NCBI GenBank assembly: GCA_902797565.1
Contig: CADBTO010000163.1
Coordinates: 1 to 9,402 of the forward strand
Direction: 5' to 3'
DNA length: 9,402 bases
Source: an uncultured Lachnospiraceae bacterium
Lineage (GTDB): Bacteria; Bacillota; Clostridia; Lachnospirales; Lachnospiraceae
The translations under genes and the position numbers were made by a program. The notes under the pieces are model-generated. The model searched no databases, had not been told where the DNA came from, and was given only the letters and a program-made list of their open reading frames with translations. Below are positions 6,148 through 9,402 of this stretch, in pieces; position 1 is the stretch's first letter; each line of letters starts with the position of its first letter.

Positions 6148-7375
6148 GTATAAATTCTGACAAAGCGTAAGTTGACAGGTCTAAACCGTTGTCTGTCAGG
6201 AAAATTCTCCCGTTTTCTTCTTTCAAGAGCCCTTCCCTTGTCAATTTTGCCAAGGCATCTTTATATATGACATCGACCCGTTCTCCGAACTGTCGATAGA
6301 AATCGTTTTTTCGTATTCCGTCAGTCATCCGCATCCCAAGGTAACAGTACTCTGCCATCGCGTCTTCTGGGATTACGTCAATATTGCCGTCATAGATTGG
6401 TACATCCATCCAGAATGTCTTTGCGTCAATGTCTGCAAGTATGAGTGCATCATCAATGTAGTCATATAGATGCCTGGTATTGGTCATACGGTGTTCCAGG
6501 CTGCCCCTGCCCAGGATGTTCTCTTCCATCTCCGGATGGAGCAGCGATGCCGCGCCAAGTCCGATCCCGATATAAGGCACCCGGGTCCAGTATCCGATGT
6601 TGTGGCGGCATTCCCGCCCCAGTACTGCGTAATTGGAGATTTCATACTGGTTGAATCCGAAGTTTTTCAGCGTCATCTGTGTCCGCTTCATCAGTTCGTA
6701 AGCCTCGTCTTCAGTCGGGAGCTCTTTGGTGGGCAGCCCCTGTTCCTGGCGTTTTGCGTCTTCTCCGTACTTTTCATAGAAAGGCGTATCGGGTTCGATC
6801 ATGAGCGAGTAAGCGGAAATATGCTCTGGCTTCAGGATCAATACTTTGGAGAGGGTTTCCGCAAGTTTTGCGGGGGTCTGTCCCGGCAGCCCGGTCATGA
6901 TGTCAATATTGATATTGTCAAATCCGGCGCGCCGCAGATGGGTATAGGTCTCCACAAACCGGTCGAAGTTGTGGATCCGTCCCAGCAGCCTCAGTTCTTC
7001 GTCGTTCGCGCTCTGCAGCCCGATCGAGATCCGGTTGATCCCGCAGTTTTTGTAGAAGACGGCGCTTGTGGCCGTGACGGTTCCGGGGTTTACTTCCATC
7101 GAGATTTCTGCGTCCCGCCGCACCCGGAAGGAGGTCAGGATGGTCCGCATCATCGTCTCGATATGCCCCAGAGGGACAATGCTGGGGGTTCCGCCGCCAA
7201 TGTAGATGGATGTGACGACACCCCGGTAGCGCTTCCCCTGCCATTTGATTTCCGTGCAGAGCGCTTCCATATATTCGTCAATCACGTCCGGCGTTTCACC
7301 ACAGGTGGACAGAAAATCGCAGTACAGGCATTTCTTCAAGCAGAACGGAATATGGATATATAATTCAAATTCCAT
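6125..7375 (-). CDS. hemW: Radical SAM heme chaperone HemW (formerly called HemN-like)
   Basis: HemW is a radical SAM protein that binds heme and is thought to deliver it to target proteins. It is often mis-annotated as oxygen-independent coproporphyrinogen III oxidase. The iron-sulfur motif is C12-x3-C16-x2-C19-D-F; the fourth cysteine that marks true HemN is replaced by F21, which favours HemW. The SAM-binding GGGTPS is at 60-65, and EVNPGT, SIGLQS and DIMTGLPGQT follow in the usual order. The HemW heme-ligand motif HNxxYW is present as HNIGYW (258-263). A HemN-type C-terminal domain ends the protein. At 416 residues it is somewhat longer than the roughly 380 typical. The ATG at 7375 has GAGGAA (7387-7382) 6 bases upstream. 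It lies 14 bases after lepA, a common pairing in Firmicutes, but is not followed by the hrcA-grpE-dnaK genes often found there; rpsO follows instead. Confidence 0.93.
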   Translation of the reverse strand: MEFELYIHIPFCLKKCLYCDFLSTCGETPDVIDEYMEALCTEIKWQGKRYRGVVTSIYIGGGTPSIVPLGHIETMMRTILTSFRVRRDAEISMEVNPGTVTATSAVFYKNCGINRISIGLQSANDEELRLLGRIHNFDRFVETYTHLRRAGFDNINIDIMTGLPGQTPAKLAETLSKVLILKPEHISAYSLMIEPDTPFYEKYGEDAKRQEQGLPTKELPTEDEAYELMKRTQMTLKNFGFNQYEISNYAVLGRECRHNIGYWTRVPYIGIGLGAASLLHPEMEENILGRGSLEHRMTNTRHLYDYIDDALILADIDAKTFWMDVPIYDGNIDVIPEDAMAEYCYLGMRMTDGIRKNDFYRQFGERVDVIYKDALAKLTREGLLKEENGRIFLTDNGLDLSTYALSEFILESEDSM

Positions 7376-7389
7376 TTTTTGTTCCTCGT

Positions 7390-9210
7390 TTATTTTTCCT
7401 CATCCAGCTTCAACACACTCATGAAAGCTTCCTGGGGGATTTCCACGTTGCCGACCTGGCGCATCCGTTTCTTCCCTTCCTTCTGCTTCTCAAGGAGTTT
7501 CTTTTTCCGCGTAATGTCCCCGCCATAACATTTTGCCAGGACATCTTTGCGCATTGCCTTGACAGTTTCCCGTGCAATGATCTTGCTGCCGATGGCTGCC
7601 TGGATCGGGATTTCAAACAGATGGCGGGGGATTTTTTCTTTCAGGCGCTCGCACATCCGCCGGCCCCGGTCATAGGCGGTGTCTTTGAATACAATAAAGG
7701 ACAGGGCGTCCACGGTCTCATGGTTGATCAGGATATCCAGCTTCACCAGTTCCGAGCGCTCATAGCCCTTGAGTTCATAGTCGAATGAAGCATAGCCGCG
7801 GGAGCGGGATTTCAATGCGTCAAAAAAGTCATAAATAATTTCGTTCAGAGGCAGGACGTATTTAATCAGGGCACGGGTTTCTTCCATATATTCCATCGAG
7901 ATATATTTTCCGCGCCGTTCCTGGCACAGGTCCATGATCTGGCCGATGTATTCGCTGGTCACCATGATCTCCGCGTCCACGACCGGTTCTTCCATATATT
8001 CAATTTCGCTTGGATCCGGAAGATTGGAGGGGTTGGTCAAAGACAGCTGGCTGCCGTCGGTCTTGTGTACCTTGTAGACCACGGAAGGCGCTGTTGTGAC
8101 CAGATCCAGGTCGTATTCCCGTTCCAGCCGCTCTTCGATGACATCCAGGTGCAGAAGCCCCAGAAAGCCGCAGCGGAAGCCAAAGCCCAGTGCTACCGAA
8201 GTTTCTGGTTCGAAAAAGAGGGAGGCGTCGTTCAGCTGCAATTTCTCGAGTGCGTCCCGAAGATCCGGGTATTTCGCGCCATCTGCCGGGTACAGGCCGC
8301 AGTATACCATCGGATTGACTTTTTTATACCCGGGCAGAGGTTTTTCGCAGAGGTTTTTGGCATCGCAGATTGTGTCCCCCACTCTTGTGTCACTGACATT
8401 CTTAATACTTGCCGTCATATAGCCAACTTCGCCTGCAACCAGTTGTTCTGCCGGAAGCAAGGCACCTGCCCCACAGTATCCGCACTCTACGACATCGAAT
8501 TCCGCTCCGGTTGCCCACATCCGAACCCGCTGGCCCGGTGCCAGCTTCCCGTCCATCACCCGGCAGAATACGATGACGCCGCGATAGGGGTCATAGAGGG
8601 AGTCAAAGATCAGCGCCGTCAAAGGCTTTGCCTCATCACCGGAGGGTGCCGGGAGTTTCTGGATGATTTCTTCCAGTACGGTTTCCGTGTTTTCTCCGGT
8701 CTTTGCGGAGATCCGGGGCGCATCCTCCGCATCCAGCCCGATCACGTCTTCGATCTCTGCAGCGACCCGGTCCGGATCGGCACTGGGCAGGTCGATTTTG
8801 TTGATGACGGGAAGGACTTCCAGATCGTGATCCAGGGCAAGGTAGACATTTGCCAGAGTCTGTGCCTCGATGCCCTGCGCGGCGTCCACGATCAGGATCG
8901 CGCCGTCGCAGGCGGCAAGCGAACGGGAGACTTCGTAATTGAAATCCACATGCCCCGGCGTATCAATCAGGTTGAAGATATATTCCTCTCCGTTTTTTGC
9001 TTTGTAAAGCATCCGGACAGCCTGGGATTTGATCGTGATGCCCCGCTCCCGTTCCAGTTCCATATTGTCCAAAACCTGGGACTGCATTTCCCGTTTGGTC
9101 AGGGTTCCGGTCAGCTCGATGAGCCGGTCGGCCAGGGTACTCTTCCCGTGGTCTATGTGTGCCACGATGCAGAAATTCCGGATATGCTCCCTGTCAAAAA
9201 CCTTTGTCAT
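7390..9210 (-). CDS. lepA: Elongation factor 4 (LepA), ribosome-associated translational GTPase
   Basis: LepA/EF4 is a GTPase related to EF-G that acts on the ribosome; roles in back-translocation, stalled-ribosome rescue and 30S assembly have been proposed. GTPase motifs appear in order: AHIDHGKST (17-25, P-loop), RERGITI (switch I), DTPGHVDF (switch II), [10 protein letters not shown] and SAKTGEN. The LepA-specific C-terminal domain is complete, including [20 protein letters not shown] and the closing [13 protein letters not shown]. The reading frame is open upstream to 9315, but the ATG at 9210 is the real start. It has AAAGGAG (9224-9218) 7 bases upstream and gives the canonical [14 protein letters not shown]-terminus, for 606 residues, the family's usual length. 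It heads the leftward gene run, with candidate promoters immediately upstream, and hemW follows after 14 bases. Confidence 0.98.
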   Translation of the reverse strand: MTKVFDREHIRNFCIVAHIDHGKSTLADRLIELTGTLTKREMQSQVLDNMELERERGITIKSQAVRMLYKAKNGEEYIFNLIDTPGHVDFNYEVSRSLAACDGAILIVDAAQGIEAQTLANVYLALDHDLEVLPVINKIDLPSADPDRVAAEIEDVIGLDAEDAPRISAKTGENTETVLEEIIQKLPAPSGDEAKPLTALIFDSLYDPYRGVIVFCRVMDGKLAPGQRVRMWATGAEFDVVECGYCGAGALLPAEQLVAGEVGYMTASIKNVSDTRVGDTICDAKNLCEKPLPGYKKVNPMVYCGLYPADGAKYPDLRDALEKLQLNDASLFFEPETSVALGFGFRCGFLGLLHLDVIEERLEREYDLDLVTTAPSVVYKVHKTDGSQLSLTNPSNLPDPSEIEYMEEPVVDAEIMVTSEYIGQIMDLCQERRGKYISMEYMEETRALIKYVLPLNEIIYDFFDALKSRSRGYASFDYELKGYERSELVKLDILINHETVDALSFIVFKDTAYDRGRRMCERLKEKIPRHLFEIPIQAAIGSKIIARETVKAMRKDVLAKCYGGDITRKKKLLEKQKEGKKRMRQVGNVEIPQEAFMSVLKLDEEK

Positions 9211-9272
9211 GATAGAACTCCTTTGTGTGCGCTTACCAATCTTCAGGGTAAAATTCCTCAGTATAGTTCCAC

Positions 9273-9301
9273 AGTATAAGGGAATTTTTGTGCAAAAACA
9301 A
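9273..9301 (-). promoter_or_regulatory. Candidate lepA promoter
   Basis: TTGTTT (9301-9296) and TATACT (9278-9273) are separated by 17 bases on the minus strand, so transcription should begin near 9266 with a leader of about 56 bases before lepA. A second TATACT lies 13 bases downstream (9265-9260) but has no good -35. The region is AT-rich and matches sigma-A spacing. Confidence 0.55.
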
Positions 9302-9323
9302 GAAAAAAACTTCACAAAAGTTC

Positions 9324-9352
9324 TTGACAGACGAAGAATTTTTATATATTAT
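9324..9352 (+). promoter_or_regulatory. Divergent plus-strand promoter firing out of the window
   Basis: A perfect TTGACA (9324-9329) is followed after 17 bases by TATTAT (9347-9352), with a perfect TATAAT at 9350-9355 at a less favourable 20-base spacing. Transcription would start near 9359 and leave the window within about 45 bases. No ribosome binding site or convincing start codon is seen in that stretch, so the transcript's gene lies further right or is a structured RNA. In Bacillus, rpsT lies divergent near the lepA cluster, which is one possibility but is not shown here. Confidence 0.7.
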
Positions 9353-9376
9353 AATGTAGTTGCGTTGGACTGTCCG
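9348..9376 (-). promoter_or_regulatory. Second, weaker upstream promoter candidate for lepA
   Basis: CGGACA (9376-9371), 17 bases, then a perfect TATAAT (9353-9348) on the minus strand. It overlaps the plus-strand promoter in the same AT-rich stretch. The -35 matches 4 of 6, and the -10 may simply reflect the near-palindromic ATTATAAT sequence. Confidence 0.3.
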
Positions 9377-9402
9377 TGTCCGGCTCCGATGCACAATCAA
9401 AG

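Noticed and set aside
6470..7363. Plus-strand open frame of 297 codons opposite hemW
   Set aside because: Mirror of a well-conserved radical SAM gene; no motifs or start signals of its own.
8065..9279. Plus-strand open frame of 404 codons opposite lepA
   Set aside because: Antisense to intact lepA in the complementary codon phase, with no recognisable domain or upstream signals.
9211..9315. Upstream extension of lepA to 9315
   Set aside because: The extra 35 residues cover the predicted promoter and have no ribosome binding site, whereas ATG 9210 has AAAGGAG at ideal spacing and the family N-terminus.
9307..9325. Hairpin AACTT/AAGTT followed by T residues on the minus strand as a terminator upstream of lepA
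   Set aside because: Only five mostly A-T pairs, too weak for an intrinsic terminator, and it lies between or within promoter elements.
1..9402. CRISPR array, tRNA, insertion sequence, phage or defence genes
   Set aside because: I saw no regularly spaced repeats, no tRNA-like cloverleaf, no transposase and no unassigned gene. Nearly all sequence is covered by recognisable housekeeping genes.

Overview
The window is a compact housekeeping segment from a low-to-mid GC Gram-positive, most likely a member of the Clostridia (Lachnospiraceae-like by general feel; family is not provable from the sequence). The reasons are strong AGGAGG-type ribosome binding sites at most genes, the MEP-pathway enzyme IspH placed directly before ribosomal protein S1 (the two are often fused in Clostridia), an FAD flavoprotein of the HI0933/BaiN family next to cmk, and lepA followed by hemW. 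All eight genes lie on the minus strand, so they read from right to left.

In transcription order: a 192-base intergenic region (9211-9402) holds a sigma-A-like promoter pair for lepA and a divergent plus-strand promoter firing out of the window. Then come lepA (translation elongation factor 4) and hemW (radical SAM heme chaperone), 14 bases apart. A probable extended -10 promoter overlapping the hemW stop codon, followed by a structured leader of about 100 bases, precedes rpsO (ribosomal protein S15) and pnp (polynucleotide phosphorylase). That pair ends in a perfect 8-bp-stem intrinsic terminator at 3586-3618. After it comes a second tightly packed unit: the FAD flavoprotein, cmk (cytidylate kinase), ispH (HMBPP reductase) and the first 175 codons of rpsA (ribosomal protein S1), which runs off the left edge.

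Most of the products serve RNA and translation: S15, S1 and EF4 act on the ribosome, PNPase degrades RNA and makes nucleoside diphosphates, and Cmk phosphorylates the CMP that RNA decay releases. IspH makes isoprenoid precursors and HemW handles heme. I see no mobile element, CRISPR, tRNA or defence system.

Four things deserve a second look. (1) ispH and rpsA overlap by 13 bases at a run of seven A residues, where a -1 slip would produce an IspH-S1 fusion like those encoded outright in other Clostridia. (2) A near-consensus promoter lies inside ispH and could supply S1 alone. (3) The flavoprotein carries a low-complexity Pro/Ala/Thr/Gln plus Lys/Arg insert built partly from an exact DNA repeat. 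(4) The lepA promoter region contains tandem 13-base repeats inside an inverted repeat. I did not find a convincing wholly new multi-gene system.
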